A DNA stretch of 64,000 nucleotides from Chlorella sorokiniana (taxonomy: Eukaryota; Chlorophyta; Trebouxiophyceae; Chlorellales; Chlorellaceae). The DNA is taken from NCBI GenBank assembly GCA_025917655.1, contig CP084611.1, positions 1,364,001-1,428,000 of the forward strand. Direction: 5' to 3'. The first letter of the stretch is position 1, and every line of letters starts with the position of its first letter. Of this stretch, positions 1 to 11,439 are shown one piece after another. A program made the translations under genes and the position numbers. The notes below the pieces were generated by a model. That model searched no databases. It had not been told where the DNA came from and saw only the letters and a program-made list of their open reading frames with translations.

Positions 1-244
1 AAGCCGACACCTTCTCGGCGGCGAGTCGCCTCTTCCTTGCGCCGCCAGCTGGAGGCGCAGGAAACGAGAACCTTGTCTTGGGAGGAGCATGTCCCCTAAT
101 CCTTTATATTTAAGGTCGCTGTTTACAGTTGCTTGCGCACTGACACCCTCGTTGGCTCAGCTTTGTCGCGGGTCCGGAACGCGTTGCTTGCAAAGCGGGG
201 GTCGCTGCTCGTACCCGCTGGGCACCCCGCCCAACTTGCACATC
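1..244. other. Upstream region of the FAS1/Kazal gene
   Basis: No separate gene is seen here. An in-frame ATG at position 89 would add about 52 residues without family character ahead of the signal peptide, so this stretch is read as 5' leader and promoter of the gene starting at 245. Confidence 0.4.
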
Positions 245-2218
245 ATGCGATCATGCATCTTTAAAGCGCTGTGCTTGGCACTTGCGCTAGGGGCGGCCGC
301 GGCGCAGTGCCCCTCCATTCTGGAGCTTGTAGAGAGCCTGCCCGAGAGTTCTGCTTTCGGGGAGATCATTGCAGCACTTGGCGTGCAAGGTGGGCAGCAG
401 CTACACCTTCACCCCGAGCCGCCGCCGTTGCCGCCCGCTAGACGTTGCCCCACAGTGCCGCCTGCCGACCCTCACGTTGCAGACACGCCCCCAGGCATGG
501 CCAAGCGCCGCCTGCTGGAGAGCGCATCGGTGGACCGCCCCTTCCGTGCCTGCCCCGCATCTACTCCCCAGTGTGCTCCGTGGATGGCCGCCAGTTTGGC
601 AACGACTGCCTGGCCGCCAGCCACGACGCCAAGGTGGAGTGCCGCGGGCCCTGCCCTTGCGGCGCCGCCATCGCCTCTGCTGGCCCGGGGCCCGTGGACC
701 CAAAGATGGGGCCCTGCCCGGAGATCTACGCGCCCGTGTGCGGCGTCGACGGCATCACCTACCAGTCGCGCTGCCTGGCCGGCGGCGAGCGGCGCGTGGC
801 GTGCGAGGGGCGGTGCCCCTGCCGAGCGGCGGAGCACGCCAGCCGGGAGCTGCTGCAGGAGGACGGGCTGTGCCCCACCATTTACGCCCCCGTGTGCGGC
901 GCCGACAACCGCACGTACGGCAACGAGTGCGCCGCGGGCAGCGTGGAGGTGGCGTGCGCAGGGGAGTGCCCCTGCAGCTTGGGGGGCGGCTCCATCGACG
1001 GCGGCGGCGACGCGGCGGAGGGCGTTGTGTGTTACGATCTGGTGCAGCCCGTCTGCGGCACGGGTGAGGACATGGGGGTTGCAGCCCTCGCACTTCTGAC
1101 ACAGCTGTGTACGAGGGGGCAGCCCAACATGCCCTTAAAGGATTGCAATTCTGCAGAGGTGGCCGTGAAGCTTTGTGGCTGCCGCTGTGCCTGCAGATGG
1201 CACCACCTACGCGAACGACTGCTTCGCCGCGGTGGCGGGCGCCGAGGTGGCTTGCAACGGGCGCTGCCCCTGCCAGGGTGAGGGCAGCTCTGTGGTTCAC
1301 TGGTGCTTGGCTTTTCGCCCCCAGCCCCCAGCCCGAGGGCCTCACTCCTCGTCTGCTGGCGGTCTGCTGCCGCAGAGCTGCTGCAGGCGCTGCAGCAGCG
1401 GGGAGGGCTGCTGCTGGTGCCCACCGACGACGCCCTGCTGGCGGCGGCGGAAGCGCTGGCCAATGCAACCGGCCTGAGCGGTGAGGCGCCCTGTCACTGC
1501 CACTGCTTTTGCGGCACAGCAGCTGGCCTGTACACGTGCGCGCATCGCGGCCTGGTTGACTGCGCGCATGCTGATGACATGTTGCGGTGCTGCCTACGGC
1601 GCAGAGGCGGAGCTGCTGGGCGACAGAGCACTGCTGCAGCCGCTGCTGGCGCGTCACGTCGTGCTGGCGGTGAGGAGCAGCATGCTGGCTGCACTTGCCG
1701 ACACCTCTGCTCGCCTGAGCCCTTGCCATGCGTGGCACAGTCGTGCGGAGCTGACTGATGGCACGCTGTGCCTGCTGTGCTGCAGGACCCCAGCATGGGC
1801 GACGCGCCACCGGAGGCCACCCCTGGCGGCACCCCGTGCGAACCGAGGCCGGGCAGCCCCTGCAGCTCTTTGCCGACAACCAGGGCGCACCCGAGAGCGT
1901 GGCGGTGGGGCGCGTGGCGCAGGAGCGGCTGCCGGTGCTGGCCAGCGAGCAGCGGCAGGGGTGCCCCCTAGCCGCGTATCTCATTCCGCAGGTGCTGGAG
2001 GGGCCCTCGCCCCCGGCAACTGCGTAGCCGACGTGTTGCTGCCACTCCACAGCGAGCTCTTTAGGGTTGAGAGATGCTATGATGACCGCAGAGGCGCCAT
2101 GCTTCCCGTGATGAAGACACCTCCTTGCGCGATTTCCTCTAGTGCCCAGTATGCCATTCATTCGCACTGTCATTGCATACAGGTGTACAACCACTATGCA
2201 AAAACGGCAGCCTGCTAA
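245..2218 (+). CDS. Secreted FAS1 (fasciclin) protein with four embedded Kazal domains
   Basis: The ATG at 245 opens a clean signal peptide (MRSCIFKALCLALALGAAAA), which is why it is preferred to the ATG at 89. The next residues (ILELVESLPESSAFGEII) resemble the first helices of a FAS1 domain. Four Kazal-like modules follow, each with the CP.IY.PVCG.DG.TY...C pattern and a closing C.G.CPC, at about 556-660, 712-822, 868-975 and 1030-1281, the last split by an intron. FAS1 then appears to resume: LLLVPTDDALL (exon about 1373-1480), then LLQPLLARHVVLA (about 1602-1669). Kazal domains inhibit serine proteases and FAS1 domains act in cell-surface adhesion, so an extracellular or wall role is inferred. 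The C-terminal frame is uncertain: one reading stops at 2027, another carries a FAS1-like end (GNCVADVLLP) and stops at 2218. Confidence 0.7.
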
Positions 2219-2281
2219 TCAAAAAATAAGCTGCAGCAACATCCACCATAGCGGGCAGAGCTGACCAACGTGCAAGCGCAG

Positions 2282-3062
2282 TCAGTGCTGCGCCATCAGG
2301 CTGGGGAACTTGCATTTGAAGACGGCAGCGGGCAGCCGCTTGGCCTCAGCCTCCGTGTAGCAGGCCGAAGGCACAGCTGCTGACAGGCACCACACACACT
2401 TGGGCGTGGCTTCACAGGATGCCTGCACAACACCAAGCCATGGCCCAAAGTTGGTCGTTGCAGCACGGTGGGAAGGAACCCCCGACACTGCGCAGGCACA
2501 GGCTGCGCGAGCCCTGAAGCGCATCCCACCCCGCACCTCATCTGCCTGGCTCTGGCAGTCTGTGTCGGGCTCCACAGGCGGCTCCGGTTCGGGGGAAGTC
2601 ACAGGTGAAGAGCTCTGGGTGGGGGGTGGAGGGAGGGGGGTAAGAACGCTCGGCCATGATGCCATGATGTTTTAGTCCCCGTCCCCTCCCACTCCTCCCC
2701 CCACACCCACCCACCCCGCCTCCCGCCCGTTGTATTGGGGGTTCTTGTCACCGGGCGGGCTGCTAACTGACAGCGAGCGGATGGCTGCAGCCACAGGCAG
2801 GCAGGCGGGCGCCACCAGTGCAAGACGAAAGCTCACTCGCGGGCAGCTTCCGTGCAACCGCGGTCTCCATGCAAACATCCACGCCGCCAATGGAGGCGTG
2901 GCAGGTCACACACTTGTCGGCATGCGCCGCACAGTCCTCGGGGGCGGTGTGCAGGATGCAGAGGTCGGCCTCCCTCAGGGCGTCGTGGAAGCGGGCGGCG
3001 GAGGCCGGCACAGCCCCTGCAAGCAGCAGCCCTGCAAGCAGCGCAGCCACGCGGATGGCCAT
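2282..3062 (-). CDS. Small secreted cysteine-rich protein
   Basis: The start codon at 3062 gives a strong signal peptide (MAIRVAALLAGLLLAGAVPASA). Three exons are supported by GT/AG borders: 3062-2837, about 2613-2537 and about 2420-2282. The mature protein holds two related cysteine modules, one in exon 1 (DCAAHADKCVTCHASIG...C...ARKLPA) and one across exons 2-3 (DCQSQAD...CVWCLSAA...C...AKRLPA). A proline/glutamate linker separates them. The cysteine pattern suggests a disulfide-bonded extracellular protein. I do not recognise a named family. The gene converges on the FAS1/Kazal gene and diverges from the Na+/H+ exchanger. Confidence 0.6.
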
Positions 3063-3514
3063 GGTGCGGTTTTGATGCTCACGGCTGAGTCTGCAGGCGC
3101 AACCAAGGCGCAGAGAGCAAAGGTAGCTGCACTCCTCGAGGTTGCGGATGCAGTGGCTAGAAGCGTTGATCACGCCGATGAGGAGAGTCTGGCCACAAGA
3201 GACGCTGCAGGTTGGGCTTTAACCCTCATGCTGACCAAGCCAACCTGTCAACTTTGGTCCCGATAGATTGCTGCCTCCCGTTGCATGCTTCCCGTCAATC
3301 ACTGATGACACCAGTTGTCTACTGCAGCCCCGATCCTGCTGGCATCCTCCTTTGCAATAGCTGCACACGTTCAGCTATTGCAGCTAGCCTCCCTCCCGGC
3401 TTGCAGGGGCAGAGGGAGACACGTTGAATTTGATTAATAGCTTGGTGCATTTATAGCTGCCAGATTAAAGTCGGAGAGCCTCGACCTGGAAAGCCCTACC
3501 TTGCCGCCGCCGCT
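3063..3514. other. Intergenic, divergent promoter region
   Basis: About 450 bases between two divergently transcribed genes. No coding stretch or RNA gene is seen. It presumably holds both promoters; no clear TATA element was found. Confidence 0.4.
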
Positions 3515-6500
3515 ATGAAGGCGGCCGACGGCGAGGCCCTGGTGCTCCTTATTCTTTGCCTGGCCGTCGCCATTCTCCTGAGCCATGTGGTCCATGTCAA
3601 GAGGTGGGAGCACCTTGGGCAGAGGCCCGCGGTTGAGCGTCTCTGCCGCCTGCTCAAGAGGGAGCCGCGGGTGATGGAGCCTTCAAGTTTCGGCCATGCT
3701 CGCTGCGTTGGCCTGAGCTGAGCGCGCCCTTTCCCCTGCCCCCTTGCAGGTTCTTCTTCCTCACCGAGGCCAGCGTGTCGTTGCTGGTGGGGCTGGCCGC
3801 GGGCGGTGCCCTGCTGGCCTACTACGCCGCCTTTCGGCACGACGTCATCCCCGCCTCGCTGGTGGAGTTCAACACGCAGGTGGGGCTGGGCTGCCTGGCC
3901 CCGCGGCTGCCTGCAGGGCACACGTGTTTGCAGAGGCCGTGTCTGGCCAGGTTTTGCCTGCGCCTGGCTTAGAAGCTGCTGCGCCCTGCACAGAAGGCCC
4001 ATCCCCCGCCCCCACTTCCCCCTCGCTGCCCCCACCGCACGAACACGAGCAGATATTCTTCGACGCGCTGCTGCCCCCATCATCTTCAACGCCGGGTTCT
4101 CCGTGAAGAAGAAGGCCTTCTTCCGCAACTTTGTGACGCTGGTGCTGTTTGGCGTGCTGGGCACGATGATGACCTCCGCCCTCATCTTTGCCGGCGTTTA
4201 CCCGCTGCTGCGCTGGCTGGGCGTCGGCGCGCACCTGGTCCCGGGATGCGCTGTCCCTGGGCACCATCTTCAGCTCCTCAGACAGCGTGGCCACGCTGCA
4301 GATACTGGACCAGGTGTCGGGGGGGTGGGGGCGGGCACGGGGCAGTGAGGGAGCGTGCACAGGGTTCATGGGTGAACCCGCGTGGTGGAGGCCACGCCGG
4401 AGGTTGCAGCAGGAGGGTGCCCCACTGGCTGCCCCCGCCTGCTTTGCCCCCACCCTGCTGCAGGACGCTGCCCCGGTACTGTACAGCCTGGTGTTCGGCG
4501 AGGGGGTGGTCAACGACGCCACCTCCATCGTGCTGCTGCGCGCAGTGCAGAAGATCAGGTATGCGAATGCGTGAGTGTGATTTTTGTGGTGTGCGTGGGG
4601 GAGAGGGGGCGAGGCTGGGTGCAGGAGGGCGGCGCACAAAGCAGCGGAGGCGCGCAGGTTGCGGGCGCTGGCCGCAGCATGCACACGTCACAGCCACCCC
4701 CGTCTCCCAGCAGCCTGCCGCCTTTGTCGAAGGGCTGGGTTGAGCGTCCGCGTGCCTGCCCTTCCTGCCCGTGCTGCCCGCAGCAACAAGTCTGAGCTGA
4801 CAGCGGACACGTTGGCGCTGGTGGTGCTCAACTTCATGCGCCTGTTTGTGCTCAGGTGGGGGTGGTGGGGAGGTGTAGCAGCAGAGGCACAACCTGTAGA
4901 AGCACAGGCACCCCATCACAGGGAGTGCCTGGCCAACCCTCGCTGCTGTATGAGCCCCCTGCCCGCCTGCCTGGCAAGCCTCCAAGTGGCCCGCCTCTCG
5001 CCTGCAGCCTGCTCCTGGGTGTCAGCGTTGGCCTGGCCAGCGCCTTCCTCATCCGGCGGTCATTCGTGCATCACTCAACCGACCGGTGAGCGCGGGTGTG
5101 TGTGTGTGTGTATAGGGGGGAGGGGGCCGCAGGTGCGGGCGGCGGAGACAGGTGCGCCCCTTCCATGCTCATGCATCGCGGCCCTCGACATAGGGGGCCT
5201 TGAGCCAGCCCACACCTGCGATGTTCACTGTCAACCCCATGCCAGTGCTGCCGCTGCCGCTGGATCCCGCGCCGGCTCATGCTCCCCCTGCTCGCAGCGA
5301 GGTGAGCCTGGTGGCCCTGCTCGGCTTCCTGGCCTACCTGCTGGCCGAGGAGCTGGGGCTGTCGGGAATATTCTCCATCTTCTTCGCGGGGCTCACCATG
5401 AGGCAAGGGGGGCCGCGGGTTTTCTTTTTTTTGGGGGCAAAGGCGGTCGGGCGCGCCCTTGCGCATGTTGGCGGTGCAAGGTGCCCCCTCGACCTCCCTA
5501 CACCCCCACCCACCACCCAGTGCCCTCCCCCTGCCCGCCGCAGCCACTACACCTGGCACGCGCTGTCGCCCTCGGCCAAGGTGGTGACAGGTGGGCCCCT
5601 TGCGCCTGTCATGCTGAGGCCGCTGCCCTCAGCAGCCCAGGCAGCCGCCCCCTGGGCCCTCCCTCATCCCCTCCTCCCCCCGCCCTCCCTCGCCCGCCAG
5701 TGTACCTCTTCCGCATCCTCTCCTTCACCTCCGAGCTCTTCCTCTTCCTCTATGCCGGCTTCTCAATGTGGTCGACCACGCTGTGGCAGGGCGACATCTA
5801 CAGCAGGGTGGGCGGCGGGAGGGGGCGGGCACCCGCGAGCGTGAGCGGCGCTCGAAGCAGGGAGACGGGATGCAGGGCAGGGCCCCTGCATTCCCCTGCC
5901 ATGCGTACTCTGCAGAATGAAAGAAGAGGTGCATTCCCGGCACAAGCGCCGGCCTTGCCGTGAGCTGTTTGCCCCCTCTCTGAAGCCGCCCCCGCCCCCC
6001 CGCCTCCCTGAGCTGTCGCCCAGGCCAGCGTGGTGCGTGCGGCGGGCATCCTGGCGGCGGCGCTGGTGCTGCTCGTGTTTGCGGCGCGCGCGGCCACCCT
6101 GCTGCCGCTCTGCCTGCTGGCCAACACGTGGCGCCCGCCCGCCTCCCGCATCTCCCTGCGCCAAGCCGCCGTCATCTGGTGGGCTGGGTCCATGCGGGGC
6201 GCGGGTGAGCCGCAATGGGGTGGCATGCAGAGACCGCGGGGCCTGCCGCTGAACGTGCCGCTGCTCTTGGCCGTGCCGGATGGCGGATTGCCATGGACCC
6301 CTGATACCCCCCGCGCCACCACCATCACCTGCTCTGCTCTTGCCACACTGCGCCGTCTCCCCCCCCAAAAAGAAAACCTGCGGTTCGCGTTGCTCCCCCT
6401 GCCCTGCCCCGCCCCCTGGCAGTGACCGTGGCAATGGCCTTCCAGAGCTTTGGTCGGCTGGGGCGCAAGGAGCCCATGGACAACCAGCTGCTGGTGGTGG

Positions 6501-8282
6501 CCGCCAACGCCGCCGTCACCTTCATCACCGTGGCTCTGGGCGCCGCCACCGCCCCCTGCTGGCCCGCCTGCTGCCGCCCGAGGAGGCGCTGGCCCCCGCC
6601 CCCACCGCCCTCTCCGTGCTGTCGCTGGACGACGGGGTCAGGTGGGCTGCGGCAGCGGGCCTGGGGGCTGCCGCCGCGGTGCACGACGGCCCGTGCTGCT
6701 GCCGGCTGAGCGACTGCTGCCTGCCCAGCAGGCAAGGCAGGCTCCAGCAGTGGTTGCTTCAGGGTCCCGGCAGCAACGGTGGCCCCCTCGGCCTGCCCCT
6801 GCCCCCTGCAGCCCCCGCTGCTGAGCTGGGCCCTGCAGCGCCACCTGCACTGGAACAACAAGTCACCGGTGTACCGCGCATGGCAGCACATCGACGAGCG
6901 CTGGCTGTACCCGCTGTTCGGGGCAGGGCGCCGCGCGGTACCGTGTACCGCTCCCCGCCCTGCAGCCCCGGCCGCGAGGTGATCCAGCGCGTCATGGGAC
7001 CCGCCATACTCAAGCGCATGGCGCCCGGCTCGGCGCCCGGCTCGGCGCCAGTGCAGGCCACGCAGCGCAGCGCCTCGGCTGGCGCGGCCGATGGCGCGCG
7101 CGCGCCGCCCCCACCTACCAGCCCCCTGGCACCCTGGCTGCGCTGGGCGGGCAGGGGCCGGCGGAGGCTGCGGCCCTGCCGCCGCCACCCTCCACCGCAT
7201 CCACCGCCAAGTCGGGGCGGCGGCACCACGACGCCTTCCGCCTGCGCCCCGCCCCGTCAGACGGCCTTGAGGGGGGCCGGGCGGGGGCCCGGGGCCGCGG
7301 CGAGCGCCGCCCCTCCCTGCGCCGCACGCTGTCCACGCGCAGCGGGGCGCCAGAGGCGCTGGACATGCTGGCGGAGGACGCCGTGGAAGGTGGGCCCCCG
7401 CCTGCCCAGGCCTACGTATCGTGGCTGGCGGGCGGCGGCCTGCCCAGGCCTGCGCCTTGCTGCGTGCCCCTCCCCCTCCTTCGCTGGCCCTATGCTTGCG
7501 CTGCTGGCCCTTCTGCGTCCAGCCCGCCATGCTGCCTGCCCACGCAGAGCTCTTCCAAGCCGGCTCCGGCCGCCTGGACAGCTCTGCCAGCCATCAGCTG
7601 GACTGGCGCGACAGGTGTGTGTGTGTGTGAGAGAGTGTCTGCTGTGGGGGCCAATGGGGGCATGCGCAGGTGGGGGCGCTTCCTCAACTGCTGCTGGCCC
7701 CCTCAGCAATCATGCTTACCCTGCTGCCTGACCCGCCTTCCCATGCCCTGCCGCCCTCGCTCGCTCGCAGCGCGCAATTTGGGAGGCGGCCTGGCTGGCG
7801 GCTGGAGCCCCGAGCGATCAAGCTCCGGCAGCGGCGGCGCCCTGGGGGAGCCGCTGCTGGCAGCGAGGCAGGAGGACGGCGGGGACCCTGAGGCGGGCGA
7901 GCGGCAGCCCCCTCGGGTGCTACGGGCCCACCCTCCCTCAGCCGCAAGTCGCCATTTCAAGGGCGCCACTGACGAGCACCACAGCAGAGTCATGCCGCGC
8001 ATCACCCCGGCGAGCTGCGGCCCCATCACCGCCGAGTGTACCCCAGGAGCTGCCTCTGTACTGCTTCACTTCCGCACCGTCCTGTACTGCCTGCCAGCCC
8101 TGCCTTGTCGCACTGCCGCACTCGCCTTGTGCAACCCAGCCGTCACAGCACAACGTTGCGCACCAGGAGAGGCGCAGGTGATCGGCCTGGGTGACGGCTG
8201 TCGGCAGGCTGGCATCGGCCCTCTACTTGGACTTGCTCTCTGTCAGCCGTGCAAGCAGCGCCGCCGCATCCCCCTTGATTGA
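3515..8282 (+). CDS. Na+/H+ exchanger (NHX/NHE, CPA1 family)
   Basis: A multi-pass cation/proton antiporter in about 15 exons. It starts at 3515 with a first membrane helix (LLILCLAVAILLSHVVHV, exon 3515-3603). Landmarks in order: FFFLTEASVSLLVGLAAG (exon 3750-3879), the conserved IFFDALLPP-IIFNAGF block that binds amiloride in animal NHEs (about 4054-4110), SLGTIFSSSDSVATLQIL (about 4252), LVFGEGVVNDATSIVLLRA (4464-4557), later membrane exons (SLVALLGFLAYLLAEELG, about 5299; FTSELFLFLYAGFSMW, about 5727), then a cytosolic tail to about 8282. Members exchange Na+ or K+ for H+ at plasma, vacuolar or endosomal membranes; which applies here cannot be told. Frame breaks near 4072, 4230 and 6553 look like missing bases. 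The tail is poorly conserved and its end overlaps the 3' end of the SPCS2 gene on the other strand. Confidence 0.85.
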
Positions 8283-9375
8283 CTCCGCCGCCAGGCTGCC
8301 GTCCTCGCGGAAGTAAGCGCCGACGCTGCGGGTGAGGCTGGCAGCGCCGCCGCTGTCGCCGCCCGCGCAGCTCGTTGCGCCGTGCGCCCCCTGCACGGGC
8401 GGCGCACCCAGCTTGCCCAAATGGTTTGTTAACTTGCACATGTCAGCCAGCTGCTTTCCTCTGCGCCAGCTCTGCCATCGGGTATCAGCAGCCTGGCGGG
8501 AGGTATCCCTCCAGCGCCTCCCTCCCCCCTCCCCTGCCCACACCAGCCACCTGGGCGCTACGCGCAGCGTGTAGAGCTCCTGGAAGCGCGGCAGGCGGGA
8601 GGTGATGGCCACCGCGGGAGGGCCGCCGGGGCGCGCCCGAGTCAGCGCAACCGCGTCCCGCTCCAACACCAGGGCCACGGCTGCGAAGCGGTTTGGCAGG
8701 AGGGGGGTGTTGAGGGGGCAGCCCAGCGCTTTGGTAGGAACTGCTGCCGACGCTGAGCGGCGTACTGCACCGCCAGCAGCTCTCGAGACTCGAGGACGCT
8801 CTAGCCGCACCTGTCATGAGTGTGGTCACCACCACGTATGCCGCCACACAGCCCGCAAGCAGCCAGGTGCTGGCCGGGTATTTCTGAGGGTAGAACTGGG
8901 CCAGGCACGCGATGGCGCATCTGCACAGGGGCAGCCGCAAAGGACAACTGACTGCACAAACCCGGTGCGGTTGAGGTGAGGCCAAACAAGCAAATCAATC
9001 CACATAGTGTAGCAGGGAACTTGATGACAGGCATGAACCTCATGAAGTATTGCAGCACACGGCGCGCGGCGGCAAGAGCGACGACTAGCAGCACTCACGC
9101 TACGAGGCCCAGAGCGATCTTAGCATCGGTGAACCTGTTGTCGATCACATGCCCAGCCTCTTGTGCAGCCTGCAGCAGCAGAGAGCCGTTTAGAGCTTGG
9201 CAGTCGACGATCAGGCGCCAGGGGGCCGCACCTCAATAACTGCCTCGTCCAGAGCGCGCTTCAAGCTTGCGTTGTCCCAGAGATCAATCTTTTCGGGCTT
9301 TTGCTCGCGCCCAGTATCGTCTTCAAGCTTGAAGACATCGTCTTCCTCCTTTTTTTGCTTCTGCTTGGGCGCCAT
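8223..9375 (-). CDS. SPCS2: Signal peptidase complex subunit 2 (SPC25)
   Basis: The start at 9375 begins a lysine-rich cytosolic N-terminus (MAPKQKQKKEEDDVF). The family signature KIDLWDNASLKRALDEAV closes exon 1 at about 9233. After a 60-base intron, exon 2 reads AAQEAGHVIDNRFTDAKIAL, like the ..YVEDHRLSDGRL.. block of the family. Two membrane helices follow (around CAIACLAQFY and TWLLAGCVAAYVVVTTLM, about 8920-8815), then the C-terminal domain (ERDAVALTRARPGG, RLPRFQELYTLRV, about 8690-8560) and a last exon ending in LLARLTESKSK. SPCS2 is a non-catalytic subunit of the ER signal peptidase complex. Its start lies only 164 bases from the divergent SBPase-like gene. Confidence 0.85.
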
Positions 9376-9539
9376 GCAGCAGTGTTAGAGATAGTTACTA
9401 GTCTGTGATAACAAGGTCGATACCTACCAACTTTGGGAATGCATGGCGCAGGTTGAGGCTTTCCAAGGCACGAAACGTTGGATTGCGCACTCATTCGTCC
9501 GCCTTTCTGCGTTGAACTGCCGGCGATCACATCTGCAGC
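9376..9539. promoter_or_regulatory. Short divergent promoter, SPCS2 / SBPase-like
   Basis: Only 164 bases separate the two start codons, so both 5' leaders and core promoters must fit here or extend into first exons. No motif was identified with confidence. Confidence 0.5.
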
Positions 9540-11439
9540 ATGTCACAAGCCACATCTGTGCAGAAACGCACGTTGGAGAGCGAGCTAGCGGGACTTGACG
9601 ATGGGCTGGTAGGCTATGTTTGGCAGCTGCAGCTTTCCCAGCACATTCACGCAGTCATAACTGCGAATTCACTTTGTGGCACGCACTTACATGTCGCAGA
9701 TCAAAGTCATGACGGCTGTGGCATCAGCGGTGGCGCAAGTGGCGGTGAGCGGCCTGGCTGCTGCTCCACCATTGCTATCGCTGCATTTGGACCTCACTTA
9801 AAACCCTCATCAAGGCCGCTCACAACCCGCTTGCGATTGCCGCCAACGCAGGACACGCTGCGCACGGCATCCACAAGCGAGACAGGCACCAGCAACGAGC
9901 TGGGGGACAAGCAGCTTGTTGCAGACGTTGCTGCCGACAGGTGAGCAGCGCATCCTGGGAGCCGCGCGCACGCAGCCCCGCAGCCTCGCCGGCACAGCGC
10001 ACCTCTTCACAGCCGTCCCCAGCATGCACACCAGCCCATCCATGGTGCACGCAGGTGTGCGTGTTTGACGCGCTGCGGGCCTGCAGCGCCGTGGCGGTTG
10101 CCAGCAGCGAGGAGCAGCCGCGCGACGTCGACCTGGGCGGCAGCGGCTACAGCGTGGCGTGGGACCCGCTGGACGGCAGCAGCATCGTCGGCGCCAACTG
10201 GGCGGTGCGTGTGCATGTGCATGTCTTGGGTGTGTTCATGCTTGTTCTGGGCTCGCGGCGGTCGGGAATCCGCAGGTGCAAAGCCTGCAGGAGGGAGCCA
10301 GTGAGCTTGGAGGCGGGACACGTTGGTACGTGCTTCACAGCCTGTTACCCCTGCCGCCCCCTGCCGTTCCTTGAAGGTGGGCAGCATCTTCGGCATCTGG
10401 CCAGGCCGCGGCTTTGTGGGGCGGGCTGCGCGCGAGCAGGCTGCGGCCGCGTACGCCGTGTACGGGCCCAAGACGCTGCTGGTGCTGGCGCGGCCTGCCG
10501 CGGGCGGGGAGAGTCGGCGCGTGGTGCAGGAGTTTGTGCTGCTGCCCTCTGGCGCGTGGCAGCTGAGCAGGTGCGCCCCTCAGCCTCCCGTCGCTTGCGA
10601 GGCGTGCCACAGCTGCAAGTTCTGGCAGCGGAACTGGTCCCCAGCCGGCGGCATGCCTGAGATGCTGTGTGCGGCTGCAGAGCCGACGTGCGAATCCCAG
10701 AGTCCAAAAAGTGCTTTGCCGCCGCCAACCTGCGAGCGTCCGCCGACAACGCCGCCTACCGCGCGCTGGTGCTGGCCTGGCTTGCGGAGCGGTACACGCT
10801 GCGGTACTCGGGGGCCTGGTGCCAGACGTGCACCACATACTGGCAAAAGTGGGTCTCCGGCGTGGCGGCAGCGCGGTACTGCCCATGAGGCCTGCTCGGA
10901 TGCCAGGCCAGCTGAGCGTCTTGCAGTGCGCAGCAGCGCGCCTGGCAAGGCGTGCTGCTGCGTGCGGTGCTGCACACGCAATCCTGGATGGCCCTGCTGC
11001 TCTTGGCACACCGCCGGCACCCTCCTTTCCACCCCCGTGCTTGTGCAGGGTGGCGGCGTGTTCTGCAACCCCGTCTCGCCCTCAGCCGGCCCCAAGCTGC
11101 GCTGCCTGTATGAAACCTTCCCACTGGCCTTCATCGTGGAGGCAGCGGGGGTGCCAGCCACGACGGGCGCGGCTCAGGTGCGGCGGTGCTGGGAGGGGGA
11201 CGTGAGTGGGGCACGGCAGCCGCCGCCGGCAGCGCACGCTGCTGCATCCATGCCTGCGCCGACTCTCCAATGGCTGGAGGTTGCGCTTGCTGCCAACCGC
11301 CGCCCACCTTGCCACACTGCTCCCACCCCCTGCGCCAGTGCTGGATGCTGGGCTGGAGTCTCATGACCAGCGCGCGCCGCTGTGTGTGGGGTCGACAGCC
11401 GAGGTGGCCAAGTGCCTTGCGGCGATGCAGGCCGCCTGA
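9540..11439 (+). CDS. Sedoheptulose-1,7-bisphosphatase-like sugar phosphatase
   Basis: FBPase/SBPase superfamily, closer to SBPase. The ATG at 9540 gives MSQATSVQKRTLESELAGL with no obvious transit peptide. Recognisable blocks: RTASTSETGTSNELGDKQLV (about 9857-9916), FDALRACSAVAVASSEE, the metal-binding DPLDGSSIVGANW (about 10165-10204), VGSIFGIWPG (about 10378), AYAVYGPKTLLVL, FAAANLRAS, ERYTLRYSG-LVPDVHHILAK (about 10790-10850), GGGVFCNPVSPSAGPKLRCL (about 11050), and VLDAGLESHDQR in the last exon. The family removes the C1 phosphate of sedoheptulose or fructose bisphosphate. The segment where plant SBPase carries the CGGTAC redox cysteines reads TSETGT here. One base appears missing near 10808 (SGG). 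Compartment and substrate preference are inference. Confidence 0.8.
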
